Position numbers and translations under genes: made by a program. The notes under the pieces are model-generated. The model saw nothing but the letters and a program-made list of their open reading frames with translations, did not search any database and had not been told where the DNA came from. Positions 1 to 7,535 of a stretch of DNA of 25,394 nucleotides are shown here, in pieces. Position 1 is the stretch's first letter; each line of letters opens with the position of its first letter. This DNA is from a virus: IMG/VR virus record IMGVR_UViG_3300030117_004421, positions 1 to 25,394 of that record; one strand, given 5' to 3'.

Positions 1-43
1 AAGTCAGACCTTTGTTGGCAATGTCTACGATTGATCCGGCCAT
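1..43 (-). CDS. Tail tubular protein A-like, N-terminal fragment
   Basis: Only the first 14 codons lie in the window, reading M-A-G-S-I-V-D-I-A-N-K-G-L-T before the left edge. A GGAG ribosome binding site sits seven bases before the ATG. The opening SIVDIANKGL resembles the start of tail tubular/adaptor proteins of T7-like podoviruses, which follow the capsid genes in such genomes. Its position just after the capsid block and a terminator supports this. The identification rests on few residues and on gene order, so it is tentative. Confidence 0.5.
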   Translation of the reverse strand, partial: MAGSIVDIANKGLT

Positions 44-54
44 ATAAAATCTCC

Positions 55-84
55 AAAAGAAAAGGGGAGGGACAAGCCCTCCCC
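55..84 (-). terminator. Rho-independent terminator after the capsid genes
   Basis: On the minus strand a perfect 8-bp stem, GGGGAGGG with CCCTCCCC around a 5-base loop (64-84), is followed directly by TTTTCTTTT. It lies after the decoration-like gene and just before the tail gene's ribosome binding site. It can therefore reduce transcription between the head and tail blocks, as the terminator after gene 10 does in T7. Confidence 0.85.
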
Positions 85-97
85 AATTCCGTCAGTG

Positions 98-577
98 TTA
101 GTCAACGATGTAATGAATGATGAAACTCATATCACCGCCGGTTCCACCTTCCGCATGCATCGTTGCCGCGACATAGTAGAACCCGCCTGGATCAGTTGAA
201 TCACCAGCCAGTTCATACATCTTCTGGCCGCAAGTGTTAATGTCTGCCGCTTCGTGGCGAACATCAGCCATTGCCCCAGCATCAGCGACAGCAGTAGCAA
301 AAACGTCTTCGTCTTTGACCACGCCAGCCGATGTGTAGATGCCTACGTTGAACGTGCAGCTTCCACCAAACGTATCGGACCCGATAAAGATATGGGGCAC
401 AGATGCGTTCGACGGGATGGGCGCCAACATAACGATGTCGTTATCGTTGGTATCCCCAGCCGCAAGCGCCACAGTACCTTGTGCAATTCGCACACGGCCA
501 TGTAATTCGGCACTGTCGTTCAGCGTCGGAGGGGTTGCCTCAAAATTGGCAACCAGATCGGTGTTTTTAGTACCCAT
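98..577 (-). CDS. Putative capsid decoration or head-associated protein (159 aa)
   Basis: I do not recognise a named family. The gene follows the capsid gene by 12 bases and has a strong AGGAGGG site seven bases before the ATG. The protein is rich in small and acidic residues (A, G, D, T), has no membrane segment, and looks like an all-beta protein. It alternates hydrophobic strands with Gly/Asp turns and ends in FIIHYIVD. Genes at this place in T7-like phages often encode decoration or head-stabilising proteins; that role is inferred from position and composition only. A terminator follows 14 bases after the stop. Confidence 0.55.
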   Translation of the reverse strand: MGTKNTDLVANFEATPPTLNDSAELHGRVRIAQGTVALAAGDTNDNDIVMLAPIPSNASVPHIFIGSDTFGGSCTFNVGIYTSAGVVKDEDVFATAVADAGAMADVRHEAADINTCGQKMYELAGDSTDPGGFYYVAATMHAEGGTGGDMSFIIHYIVD

Positions 578-589
578 TGGTCATCCCTC

Positions 590-1471
590 CTATGTTGGAT
601 CGCATTCGATGTAGCCCACCAACTTTTCTTGCATACGGGTTGCCCCGATAGCCATCGATGCGAAGACTTGCGTCGCATGATTTTTATCGGCCCGCTCAGA
701 AATCTTGATGGACGGTTCAGCACCAATGGCCAGCTTCATTCCGGCTTTTTGCCAGAACAAAACTTTGTGGTCAGAGTTGCTATCTGTACCAATGAGTTCC
801 GTTCGGATGAAGGTAAATCCCATGAAGGAATCCACTTCCCCGTTTACCAAACTTTTCACAGTGGCAAAATCGGAACTAGTGACTTCAGTTTGACCTAAAA
901 GGTTCTGAAGCTGTTTGGCGTTGATGATCATATACCGATCACCATCTTCGGCCTCATTGGCGTCGAGGATTTGCTTGGCAGCGCGTAACTTGCCGACATT
1001 CAAACCCGTATCAGCAGCAGGGCTGATACCGACCTGGACATCAACAGTGTTAGAACTGTCGTAGCTTGTTGAGGTGCCGCCGGCAACGCCCGTGTAGGCG
1101 GTCCCGTCAGCAGCAGCAACAATTTGCTCATCCATCGCACGGCCCATAGCCCAGGCAGCAGCCGAAGCATAGGGGCTTTGCGGATCGATAAGCATACGAA
1201 CACGATCTTCATCATCGATGAGATCTGCCCAATCAAAGTCGATAAGGCTGACACGACGCCTTGCATGGGGCGTGTCCATCCTTGGAGTGTCACTGTGACG
1301 TGACGTGCGCTGTTGAGCGGCAGTGCTTCCCACTTGCTCAAAGAAAGCATTCTTGCCCACAACGGTTTCAACCGAAACCGCTTCTCGTAGACGCGAACCC
1401 TTCTGTTGGACAAGGTGTTCAACATTGCCTTTATATTGCTCCACAAACGCCGTAGTAATTTGCACACTCAT
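590..1471 (-). CDS. Major capsid protein (293 aa)
   Basis: This forms the shell of the phage head. The sequence has features of podovirus capsid proteins near the usual length: an N-terminal arm (residues 1-60) with FVEQYKGNVEHLVQQKGSRL, then RRVSLIDFDWADLIDDEDRVRMLIDPQSPYA, and a long alpha/beta region with the MGRAMDEQIVAAADG helix typical of the HK97-like fold. The C-terminal part contains FMGFTFIRTE and ends in ATRMQEKLVGYIECDPT, where the late beta-strands are expected. It lies between scaffold and a decoration-like gene, the standard place. AGGAG lies ten bases before the ATG. There is no frameshifted extension visible. Confidence 0.88.
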   Translation of the reverse strand: MSVQITTAFVEQYKGNVEHLVQQKGSRLREAVSVETVVGKNAFFEQVGSTAAQQRTSRHSDTPRMDTPHARRRVSLIDFDWADLIDDEDRVRMLIDPQSPYASAAAWAMGRAMDEQIVAAADGTAYTGVAGGTSTSYDSSNTVDVQVGISPAADTGLNVGKLRAAKQILDANEAEDGDRYMIINAKQLQNLLGQTEVTSSDFATVKSLVNGEVDSFMGFTFIRTELIGTDSNSDHKVLFWQKAGMKLAIGAEPSIKISERADKNHATQVFASMAIGATRMQEKLVGYIECDPT

Positions 1472-1533
1472 TGTACAAAATCTCCTAACGTGTTGAAGTT
1501 AAAGGATAAAGTGGTTGTCCCTACGGGGCCACG

Positions 1534-1549
1534 CGCCGTCTTTCCGGCG
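1534..1549. other. GC-rich hairpin between scaffold and capsid genes
   Basis: A 5-bp stem, CGCCG with CGGCG around a 6-base loop, lies in the 99-bp gap between scaffold stop and capsid start. On the minus (sense) strand no T-run follows, so it is not a standard terminator. It could be an mRNA processing or stability element that lets capsid mRNA be expressed separately; that is a guess. Confidence 0.35.
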
Positions 1550-1570
1550 GTCAAGTGTCGGGCCGAATGG

Positions 1571-2407
1571 TTATCCGACAGATATGTTTTGCGCTACGAC
1601 TTCAGTGCCGTAGGCCAATTCTGCTAATCTCTTATCTTTCGCCACCAGGGCTTTATGCTCTGGATGGGCGTTATCCCAGAAGGCGGGGTTTGCCCGTAGC
1701 TGGGCCATTTGTTCCTTTGCCATTTCCGGCGTTGTGCCAAACTGTCCGGCGCTCTCGCCTTCCTTGAATTGCGGACCACTGCCCAGCGTCATGCCGATCT
1801 TGGCAAAGGCGCGGACAACGTGCGGGTTTGATCCCAAACCAGATTGATTTAAAACTTGTTTGAGTTCATCGGAACCGTATTCCCTCAAGGCGCGTTTGGC
1901 CGCTTCCACCCGTTGCGGAAATGCGTTGCCGTATTCTTTCTGCAATTCGCCTTCCCATTCGGCTTGCTGATCTGCCGCCTGGGTCTGCGCGGCTTCCGCT
2001 TGGCCCATCATGTTTTCAACAAAGCGGTCATGCAGCCCTTGGGCCATCTGTGCCGGTAATTTCATTTCATGGGCGGCGGTGCGGAACCAATCGGACAAAT
2101 CCTGATTGTACGCCTCAAAACCTTCCGGCGCGGCCAGTTGATAATCTTCAGCCTTTTCCGGCGTTCCCAGCTTCTGCCAGCCTTCCCATTCCGTAAGATC
2201 GCTGCCGTCCGTTGGCAAAACAACTTTGTCGGCGCCCACCTGTTTTTCTAGGTTGACGTAAGATTTCAGAACGTCATCGGCGCCTTTCCATCCCTTGGCT
2301 TCAATGACCTCATGGTAATCATCCAGACCTTGCGTCCAATCGGTTGCAACTTCTGGGTTGCCCGCATCTTCCGTAAGGATTGCGGACCCTTCAGTTTCAT
2401 TCGGCAT
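1571..2407 (-). CDS. Scaffolding (capsid assembly) protein (278 aa)
   Basis: Scaffold proteins guide capsid assembly and leave the head before maturation. This one has the typical composition: acidic, rich in Q, E, A and K, mostly helical and without cysteine. An N-terminal domain runs TDWTQGLDDYHEVIEAKGWKGADDVLKSYVNLEKQVG, a pattern common in T7-like scaffolds. A long Gln/Ala/Glu-rich helix follows around residues 120-165, then a C-terminal segment. It lies between portal and capsid, as expected. AGGAGA precedes the ATG. The start overlaps the end of the Bbp19-like gene by 11 bases. Confidence 0.82.
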   Translation of the reverse strand: MPNETEGSAILTEDAGNPEVATDWTQGLDDYHEVIEAKGWKGADDVLKSYVNLEKQVGADKVVLPTDGSDLTEWEGWQKLGTPEKAEDYQLAAPEGFEAYNQDLSDWFRTAAHEMKLPAQMAQGLHDRFVENMMGQAEAAQTQAADQQAEWEGELQKEYGNAFPQRVEAAKRALREYGSDELKQVLNQSGLGSNPHVVRAFAKIGMTLGSGPQFKEGESAGQFGTTPEMAKEQMAQLRANPAFWDNAHPEHKALVAKDKRLAELAYGTEVVAQNISVG

Positions 2408-2657
2408 TAATATCTTCTCCTATGCTCAGTGATAAAAGTTTGTCTTCATCGATGCAGAGGATCGATAAAATCCTTCGCACCATGTCCTGTGAGCCGTGCA
2501 TATGCTGTAACTCACTGCTTTCCCGCTGCCCACTAATGGTCAGGATGCCGCTGGCCTTGATCAGGTCGAGCAGAATGGCCTTGCCTTGCGGGGTGTAGAG
2601 AAAGATTTCCTTGTAAGCCTGGGCCAGTTCAGCCTGGGCCTTATGCTGTTCCGGCAA
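2397..2657 (-). CDS. Bbp19-like small head-region protein (86 aa)
   Basis: A short protein between portal and scaffold. The pattern YKEIFLYTPQGKAILLDLIKASGI resembles the Bbp19-like phage domain, which often lies next to the portal; its function is not established. The start appears to be TTG, directly after the portal stop codon (TAA then TTG), with only a weak upstream site, which suggests translational coupling to the portal gene. The end overlaps the scaffold start by 11 bases in another frame. Confidence 0.65.
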   Translation of the reverse strand: MPEQHKAQAELAQAYKEIFLYTPQGKAILLDLIKASGILTISGQRESSELQHMHGSQDMVRRILSILCIDEDKLLSLSIGEDINAE

Positions 2658-4274
2658 TTACTGAGCCATGTCCGCTATCTGGGCGACTTTCAGACCGGCA
2701 TCGGCCAGTTGCGGTGCAGAGTTTATAGCCGTCTGGGCCATTTCCGCTTGCTGGCGCTGGCCGCGCATTTCGGCAACTTCTTCTTCATCGCGAAGGATGC
2801 GTTGCGGAGCGCCGTTAATCTCGGCCAGGGAACGTGTAATTTCATCGGTGTTAAAGTTATCCATCACCGAAGGATCAACGGCGGCAATGGCCTGGACACT
2901 CTCCAGGGTTCTCAGGATGCCGACGCCCTCTGGTGCCCGCATAGCTTGCGTCAGTGGGCTAACATACTCAACTTCGTATTCGCCCGCCGCTTCCTCAAGA
3001 ACAGGTGGCGGTGGAGGAATAACGCCCTGTTCGGCAAGCACGGCAAATTCACGTTCAATCAACGGTCCCAACGCTTCCGACTGCTGTCGGCCCACCGTAG
3101 GCGCCAACAGGGCGCCTTTTTCCTGGGCACGTTGTAACACTTCCGTTGCAGTCATTTGCGGCGATTCCACAAGGATTTGAAATAAAGTCACCAGGAAGGA
3201 ATCGTTAATCATCTTCCGGCGCTGTTCCATCATTTCAAGGCCGATGTCTACACGGGCGCCGGTATAAAGGGGCTGAATAGGCGCCTGGGAACGCCCATCC
3301 ATCCTCGCAAACGTCGCCGCTCCAGGCTTGGCGTTCACAGGGAGAATGACGCCGTCGTCTGCAATAATAAGAGGGGGATCAACGGCCTTCTGTCCGGCGC
3401 GGATCACCGTCTTCGACATTTCGTTAATCATCTTGATGTCCGGCAAGATCGTCATGGCGGGAGATCGTCCGTAGACCTCACGCGGGCCGGTCACATAACG
3501 GCTGACAATATAAGGCATATCGTCAAAGCCGCCTTCCTCTATAAGCTGCTGTTCTTTCACTTCGTAATACCCAGAGAACCACGGGCGGTTACGCCGGTCC
3601 CGTGCGGACATATCGCGGTCAGTACGCGGGCAGACCAGATGTATCAGTTCAACCTTGTCGTCCGGCTTGTCTTCCGCTTGCTTGCGAAGATTGTCGGACA
3701 GGTCGCCGTCCTCAAACATTCTCAGCGCTTGCCGTGCCGTCACCTGGAACTTGCGGAACACCGTATCAACGCGGCCCATTTCGTTTTCGGCAATATACAG
3801 ATCGGACAAATGGACTTGCCGGTACATCAGGCCACCATCGGGATGCTCATCAACAAAAAGAGCGCCCGTTCCAAAGGCACCAAGGGCCATGTAGCCCTCA
3901 TGCATTTCCTTGGAGAAACTGGCTTTCGGGGAATAGCGGTAGCCGAACATGATACTTGTGACCTGGTCAAACCAAAGCCGGACATCATGGTCACGGTTGA
4001 GAACGGGATCAGTGGACCGCAACTGGTGCCAGCGGGAACCGCGGGGGGTCAACAGGCTTTCAATGGCAGAAGCAAAACGCTCACAGGCGAGGGCAGCAGT
4101 GGCGTCATATAATTTTGATGTGCGTTTATCGCCCGCTGTCAACTCACCCGTGAATATGCGCGAACGCGGCAGAACACGTTCGGCTATTTCCTCCCAATGC
4201 CCTTCCCATACGGATCGGTCATTCTTGAGGCGGGCATAGCGGGTAAAAACTTCTTTGGTATCAGGAGCAGCCAT
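2658..4274 (-). CDS. Portal (head-tail connector) protein (538 aa)
   Basis: The portal forms the ring at the head vertex through which DNA enters and to which the tail attaches. The protein matches the T7-type head-tail connector family in length (about 500-560 aa) and pattern. It has an N-terminal helical part with RYARLKNDRSVWEGHWEEIAE and YDATAALACERFASAIESLLTPRGSRWH. A central clip/stem region holds DMPYIVSRY and EVYGRSPAMTILPDIKMINEMSK, and ATEVLQRAQEKGALLAPTVGR lies near the C-terminal wing. The last 60 residues are Q/A-rich. GGAGG precedes the ATG, whose first base is shared with the TGA of the preceding M-C peptide. Confidence 0.93.
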   Translation of the reverse strand: MAAPDTKEVFTRYARLKNDRSVWEGHWEEIAERVLPRSRIFTGELTAGDKRTSKLYDATAALACERFASAIESLLTPRGSRWHQLRSTDPVLNRDHDVRLWFDQVTSIMFGYRYSPKASFSKEMHEGYMALGAFGTGALFVDEHPDGGLMYRQVHLSDLYIAENEMGRVDTVFRKFQVTARQALRMFEDGDLSDNLRKQAEDKPDDKVELIHLVCPRTDRDMSARDRRNRPWFSGYYEVKEQQLIEEGGFDDMPYIVSRYVTGPREVYGRSPAMTILPDIKMINEMSKTVIRAGQKAVDPPLIIADDGVILPVNAKPGAATFARMDGRSQAPIQPLYTGARVDIGLEMMEQRRKMINDSFLVTLFQILVESPQMTATEVLQRAQEKGALLAPTVGRQQSEALGPLIEREFAVLAEQGVIPPPPPVLEEAAGEYEVEYVSPLTQAMRAPEGVGILRTLESVQAIAAVDPSVMDNFNTDEITRSLAEINGAPQRILRDEEEVAEMRGQRQQAEMAQTAINSAPQLADAGLKVAQIADMAQ

Positions 4275-4483
4275 CAGACCTCCAAAAGCGTATTCTTGCG
4301 GATTGCCGCCACTTCAGTATTGCGCGGCGTTCCCATTAATGTTGTCTGCACACCGTTACGCGGAGCGGACCCGCCACCGTAATTGGCCGTGGCATCCCGC
4401 TGCGCTTTATCCAGCCGCGCACCCATAGAAGATGCGGGCAGCTTCTTCCCGCCCGATTGCCGGTACATACCAGGGACGCACAA
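4274..4483 (-). CDS. Small M-C peptide 3 (69 aa, TTG start), related to the two upstream peptides
   Basis: The reading frame is open further upstream, but a TTG at 4483, seven bases after AGGGGG, gives an N-terminus of M-C-V-P-G. This matches the M-C-V-G-P and M-C-I-G-P starts of the two genes upstream. All three share a C-terminal pattern: a Thr-Leu/Ile block (here QTTLMGTP) and a final TLL. ATG at 4468 (64 aa) is the alternative start, but it has a poor ribosome site. The protein is short, basic and probably partly unfolded. Its place just before the portal suggests a role in head or virion assembly; no function is known to me. Confidence 0.6.
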   Translation of the reverse strand: MCVPGMYRQSGGKKLPASSMGARLDKAQRDATANYGGGSAPRNGVQTTLMGTPRNTEVAAIRKNTLLEV

Positions 4484-4484
4484 A

Positions 4485-4559
4485 CTATTTCCCCCTGGGC
4501 TTCGGCTTCTTCGGCGGTCTGCCGCGCTTACTTCCGTATGTTCCCTTGCCTTTTGGCAT
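4485..4559 (-). CDS. 24-aa basic GRPPKK peptide
   Basis: A perfect AGGAGG site stands five bases before the ATG. The 24-aa product begins MPKGKGTYGSKRGRPPKK, contains an AT-hook-like GRP core and carries no acidic residue. Very similar mini-proteins are common beside portal genes in phages, in my experience of such genomes. It could bind DNA in the head or serve in assembly. The stop lies one base before the TTG start of the next gene. It is too short for standard gene callers. Confidence 0.72.
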   Translation of the reverse strand: MPKGKGTYGSKRGRPPKKPKPRGK

Positions 4560-4560
4560 A

Positions 4561-4779
4561 TCATCCTCCTAACAAAGTAGGCCGTCCGATGTTGGGTTCC
4601 CCCAAAACGCCTGATGGCGTAGTCATTAATGTGGATCGGCGCCCACCGGCTTGAACACGCGCACGGCGGCGGGCTTGCGCTCCGGCCCCGCTGTCGCTTG
4701 GCGGCAGACTTGTTTCAATAAGAGGAGGCGGGGGTGGCGGGGGTGGCGGTTTTGGTGGGTCGGGCGGGCCTACACACAT
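4561..4779 (-). CDS. Small proline-rich M-C peptide 2 (72 aa)
   Basis: It starts M-C-V-G-P and has a run of prolines at residues 10-19, then a basic stretch (ARRRARVQAGGRR), then STLMTTPSG and NIGRPTLLGG at the end. The end is clearly related to that of the neighbouring 74-aa peptide (STILTGSMG, NIGKTLLGN), so the two look like tandem duplicates. AGGAAA stands five bases before the ATG, in the overlapping end of the upstream gene. Its own stop region (GGAGGATGA) supplies the ribosome site of the 24-aa gene. Function unknown; the place suggests a virion or assembly role. Confidence 0.72.
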   Translation of the reverse strand: MCVGPPDPPKPPPPPPPPPLIETSLPPSDSGAGAQARRRARVQAGGRRSTLMTTPSGVLGEPNIGRPTLLGG

Positions 4780-4780
4780 A

Positions 4781-5005
4781 TCAGTTTCCTAACAAAGTCT
4801 TGCCGATATTGGCTTCGGTTTCGTCGCCCATCGATCCCGTCAGGATCGTGGACTTCCGGCCTTTCATAGCCAGCCGACGGCGGCGTAACGCCCGCGCTTC
4901 CTCGTTGACACGGGGATCATCCCGCGTGGGCGGGGGTTCGGGCGTCGGCGGTGGCGTTGGCGCGGGCATTTTCGGCACTTTGGGTGCCAAGGGTCCAATG
5001 CACAT
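4781..5005 (-). CDS. Small proline-rich M-C peptide 1 (74 aa)
   Basis: The frame extends upstream, but ATG at 5005 (or 5008) with GGAGA seven (or four) bases before it gives M-C-I-G-P, matching the next gene. Residues 6-27 are proline-rich; RRRRLAMKGRKSTILTG and a terminal NIGKTLLGN follow. The first 89 bases overlap the 3' end of the gp13-like gene in another frame. I do not know a function. The conserved M-C start is notable: with the Met removed, the Cys would be N-terminal. Confidence 0.72.
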   Translation of the reverse strand: MCIGPLAPKVPKMPAPTPPPTPEPPPTRDDPRVNEEARALRRRRLAMKGRKSTILTGSMGDETEANIGKTLLGN

Positions 5006-5489
5006 CATCGTTCTCCAATCGGGTTCGGGTCCAGCTATAGCAGTGATAGGGCACTCTGTTCTGCCCGTAATCGTCAACGGTGGCTTCGCGGACGGCGCCT
5101 AGCAGTTCCAGCCAGCGATGGGCCACATGATGGCTGTCATGGCTCCAGCATTCCGCTCTCACGCATCCCGCGCTCATCAGGATCGGCATCACCGTCCTGT
5201 TGATGTGGCGGGTCACGCTGAGTGCCACTTTCGGCCACCTGTCCGTGGCGAACATCCAGACGCTGGCCACCCGTGGCCGGACTTCCGATGCTCCCCAGGT
5301 AGCGACAGGGACCGCCCCACAACGCGCAACATACTTCAAGCCGTTTCCAGCTACAGTCGCCACTGCCAGTGTTTCCGGCGTCTGGGCATGCGTCACTGGC
5401 CATATTTCTTCCGCATCCAGTTCACGCATATTCCGCGCAATCTCAACAACATCAGGATAGCGGGCATCGATAATATTAACCGAACTCAT
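4917..5489 (-). CDS. gp13-like internal virion protein with acetyltransferase-type fold (190 aa)
   Basis: The pattern resembles the N-acetyltransferase-like proteins called internal virion protein A in T7-like phages. It has an N-terminal ARYPDVVEIARNMRELDAEEIWP, a core GNGLKYVARCGAVPVATWGAS with WMFATDRWPKVALSVTRHI, and a C-terminal SHHVAHRWLELLGA and CYSWTRTRL. The HxxAHRWLELLG segment resembles the acetyl-CoA-side helix of the fold, but I cannot say whether it is active. ATG at 5489 is chosen; an in-frame GTG lies at 5498. The start overlaps the TerL end by 14 bases, which suggests coupling. Confidence 0.75.
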   Translation of the reverse strand: MSSVNIIDARYPDVVEIARNMRELDAEEIWPVTHAQTPETLAVATVAGNGLKYVARCGAVPVATWGASEVRPRVASVWMFATDRWPKVALSVTRHINRTVMPILMSAGCVRAECWSHDSHHVAHRWLELLGAVREATVDDYGQNRVPYHCYSWTRTRLENDDVHWTLGTQSAENARANATADARTPAHAG

Positions 5490-6807
5490 TGTAATCACTG
5501 ATCACCACGGGCTGGCCCCCAGGCTGGCGCCCTGTCTGTGCCATCATGGCATAATCACTTGCATCGCCGTCGCGTAATCCTATAGCCGCATAGCGCATGG
5601 CGTCGGCAGAATGGGAACTGGCATCGTGGTTGGGCTTTTCCCGCCACGTCTGGTTTTTATCATTCCACTGCCTGTGGTAATGCCGCAAATACTTCAGCCC
5701 CAGGGCGCAGTTCTGGCGGTCAAAATGCAGGGTAGGGAGCAAGGCTCTCACCGCTTCGATCCCGTCTTGAAGAGATAACTTGGCGACAATGGTTGGCCGT
5801 ACCCCAAGACCCTGGAGCATTTCGTACCGACTGCTGCCACTGCCCAACTCACGCACAAGAACATCATGAGGAAAATAATGATCGCCATAGACATAAGGTT
5901 GAGCGCGAAGGTGGCCAATGTAGTGATGCAATCCTTCGCCGCTGCTTTCATAATAATCAATAATCCTGTGTCCAACTTCCCCGCGTATGGACTGCCCGAA
6001 CCATACGGCTGTACTGTCCCGCATACCCAGATCAAAAGCCGTCCAGACGGGCGCGTTCGGCTCCCATGGGACCGATCCGATCTGGCCCTGCAATTCCATC
6101 CTGTCCAGTGTCTTGGCGTAGTAGGCGCCCACAAGGGCTGCTGACCAGGAACATTCAAATTCCTGTTCAAACTGGCTCTCGTCCATCGTATCCCGTGCGG
6201 CTTGCAGTTCCTTCTCAGGAATAATCTTGGTCTGGCTGGCAGGGAAGCGCATGGCGAACCATTCGTTATCGCCATCTTCCATATTGCGAATGGCCGTATC
6301 GTAAATCGTCCTAAATTGATTGTCGCCTCTGGGCGTTCCGATCCACAAACATTTGCCGGTGCCAAAATCTGATAATGCGGGCCGGACAATTTCTGGAAAC
6401 AGCCTCGCATTCATGTCCGCATATTCATCCAATACGGCAGCATCAAGGCGTAACCCCCTGAGAGCATCGGGATTTTCCGATCCCAGCAGCCATATCCGCT
6501 TGCCGTCCGGCAAATCGCATCTTAGTTCGGCCTCGTTAAACTTAACCCCCGGTATTACCCCCGCATATTCCCGCAACATAACCCAGGCTATCCGCTTGGC
6601 ACTTGAATACGTCGGCGCGATATAAGCCCCCTGGGCACTCTTGCGGTCACAGGTGAGGATTTCACGCAATAACCAGTTGATGGCCATCACCGTCTTACCA
6701 AAACGCCTGTGACACACCGCCACGTTAAACCGTCGGCATTGCTCATGGAACGTCTGCTGTAACGGCCTGGGCGTGTAGGGGATGATTACTCTGTTAGGCT
6801 GCGACAT
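5476..6807 (-). CDS. terL: Terminase large subunit (443 aa)
   Basis: TerL pumps DNA into the head with its ATPase domain and cuts it with its nuclease domain. The Walker A-type loop CHRRFGKT is at residues 32-39 and the Walker B segment VLDEYAD with catalytic Glu is at about 125-131. The coupling motif WIGTPRG follows at about 155. The RNase H-like nuclease domain starts at TAFDLGMRD (Asp 259) and ends with HDASSHSADAMRYA (Asp 402). Length is typical. It overlaps the oxygenase-like gene (14 bases) and the gp13-like gene (14 bases). Its partner TerS is unusually far away, beyond the plus-strand island. Confidence 0.95.
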   Translation of the reverse strand: MSQPNRVIIPYTPRPLQQTFHEQCRRFNVAVCHRRFGKTVMAINWLLREILTCDRKSAQGAYIAPTYSSAKRIAWVMLREYAGVIPGVKFNEAELRCDLPDGKRIWLLGSENPDALRGLRLDAAVLDEYADMNARLFPEIVRPALSDFGTGKCLWIGTPRGDNQFRTIYDTAIRNMEDGDNEWFAMRFPASQTKIIPEKELQAARDTMDESQFEQEFECSWSAALVGAYYAKTLDRMELQGQIGSVPWEPNAPVWTAFDLGMRDSTAVWFGQSIRGEVGHRIIDYYESSGEGLHHYIGHLRAQPYVYGDHYFPHDVLVRELGSGSSRYEMLQGLGVRPTIVAKLSLQDGIEAVRALLPTLHFDRQNCALGLKYLRHYHRQWNDKNQTWREKPNHDASSHSADAMRYAAIGLRDGDASDYAMMAQTGRQPGGQPVVISDYNEFG

Positions 6808-7225
6808 TCTGCCCCTGCAAAAACATCAGTAAACACACTCTCCAGCCATCATGGCTGGAAACCCTGTGCCGGTTCTCTGCCTGTGTATCCCACATCCATA
6901 ACTCCCCAGGCTTCTGGTCCGGCACAATGTCGTGAAACTGTAAAATCCCCCCCACCGCATCGGCAGGGCGTTCTGTCAGCAAAACGGATGCCGACACCTC
7001 AACCCACGGCATATGCGGCCCGTTATCCAAATGCCAATCATGGCCTTCCTTGCGGCACTCAACGCGCACATAAGACGGGTCATCAAGATCAACCTGGAAC
7101 CTTTTGTATGCTTGCTCCGCAATCGGCCAAACAAGCGGGTCATTAAAATCCCTATACCCAACCTCTTTCGCCAGCAAAGCGCACTGTGTGGCGTCCAGAA
7201 CGTCAGGGACAACAACTCTAGCCAA
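6794..7225 (-). CDS. 2OG-Fe(II) oxygenase-like protein (143 aa)
   Basis: The sequence shows the iron-binding triad pattern of 2-oxoglutarate/Fe(II) dioxygenases: H65-L-D67 in HDWHLDNGP, then H120 in NRHRV, followed nine residues later by Arg 129, the usual 2-oxoglutarate anchor. Between them lies the beta-strand stretch VEVSASVLLTE and GGILQFHDI, typical of the jelly-roll core. Substrate cannot be read from the sequence; protein or nucleobase hydroxylation are both known for the fold. The start is TTG, eight bases after GGTGG, and overlaps the preceding stop. It is in the packaging operon and overlaps terL, so it is likely expressed late. Confidence 0.75.
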   Translation of the reverse strand: MARVVVPDVLDATQCALLAKEVGYRDFNDPLVWPIAEQAYKRFQVDLDDPSYVRVECRKEGHDWHLDNGPHMPWVEVSASVLLTERPADAVGGILQFHDIVPDQKPGELWMWDTQAENRHRVSSHDGWRVCLLMFLQGQNVAA

Positions 7226-7430
7226 TCAGCTTGCCACCAAGATACCGCCCACCAACGGCCCTCTGAGCCTCTCTCTGGGCCTCTGGGGCCGGTTCCTGAA
7301 CAAAAGCCTCATTAACATCAGGCGTCGATGGATCATCAGCCATAAACGTCCCATCATCCTTCTTGGCCCTGGCCCTACGCCTTGCCGGTTCCTTCTTGGT
7401 CGATGCCTTCTTCGCTGGTGCTTTAGCCAT
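7218..7430 (-). CDS. Lys/Ala-rich basic protein, first gene of the late operon (70 aa)
   Basis: The N-terminal third (AKAPAKKASTKKEPARRRARAKK) is like histone H1 tails, and the rest is acidic to neutral and ends RYLGGKLIG. The frame is open upstream, but ATG at 7430 with GGAG seven bases before it fits best. It may bind DNA or be a packaging accessory; no family is recognised. It is the first gene after the intergenic region, so the late promoter should lie just upstream. Its last eight bases overlap the TTG start of the oxygenase-like gene. Confidence 0.65.
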   Translation of the reverse strand: MAKAPAKKASTKKEPARRRARAKKDDGTFMADDPSTPDVNEAFVQEPAPEAQREAQRAVGGRYLGGKLIG

Positions 7431-7535
7431 AAAAGTTCTCCAACTGTAGTGAGATACGGGTTGTGGTCCCATCCAACTGTGAGCCGGTCGCGGAAAGGCG
7501 GGGTGCCCCTGCCTTGCCACCCCCTACCGTCAAAA

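Noticed and set aside
2586-3180. Two long plus-strand frames opposite the portal gene
   Set aside because: Both are antisense shadows of the portal gene with odd composition and no start signals.
3639-4112. 157-aa plus-strand frame opposite the portal gene
   Set aside because: Antisense to clear portal motifs; no ribosome site and no recognisable pattern.
4274-4564. 96-aa frame starting at ATG 4564
   Set aside because: That ATG abuts the AGGAGG site that serves the 24-aa gene at 4559; the part before 4483 has no family-like sequence, while TTG 4483 gives the M-C start shared with two neighbours.
5748-6410. 220-aa frame on the minus strand inside terL
   Set aside because: It lies wholly within terL in another frame, has Arg/Pro/Cys-rich shadow composition and no ribosome site.
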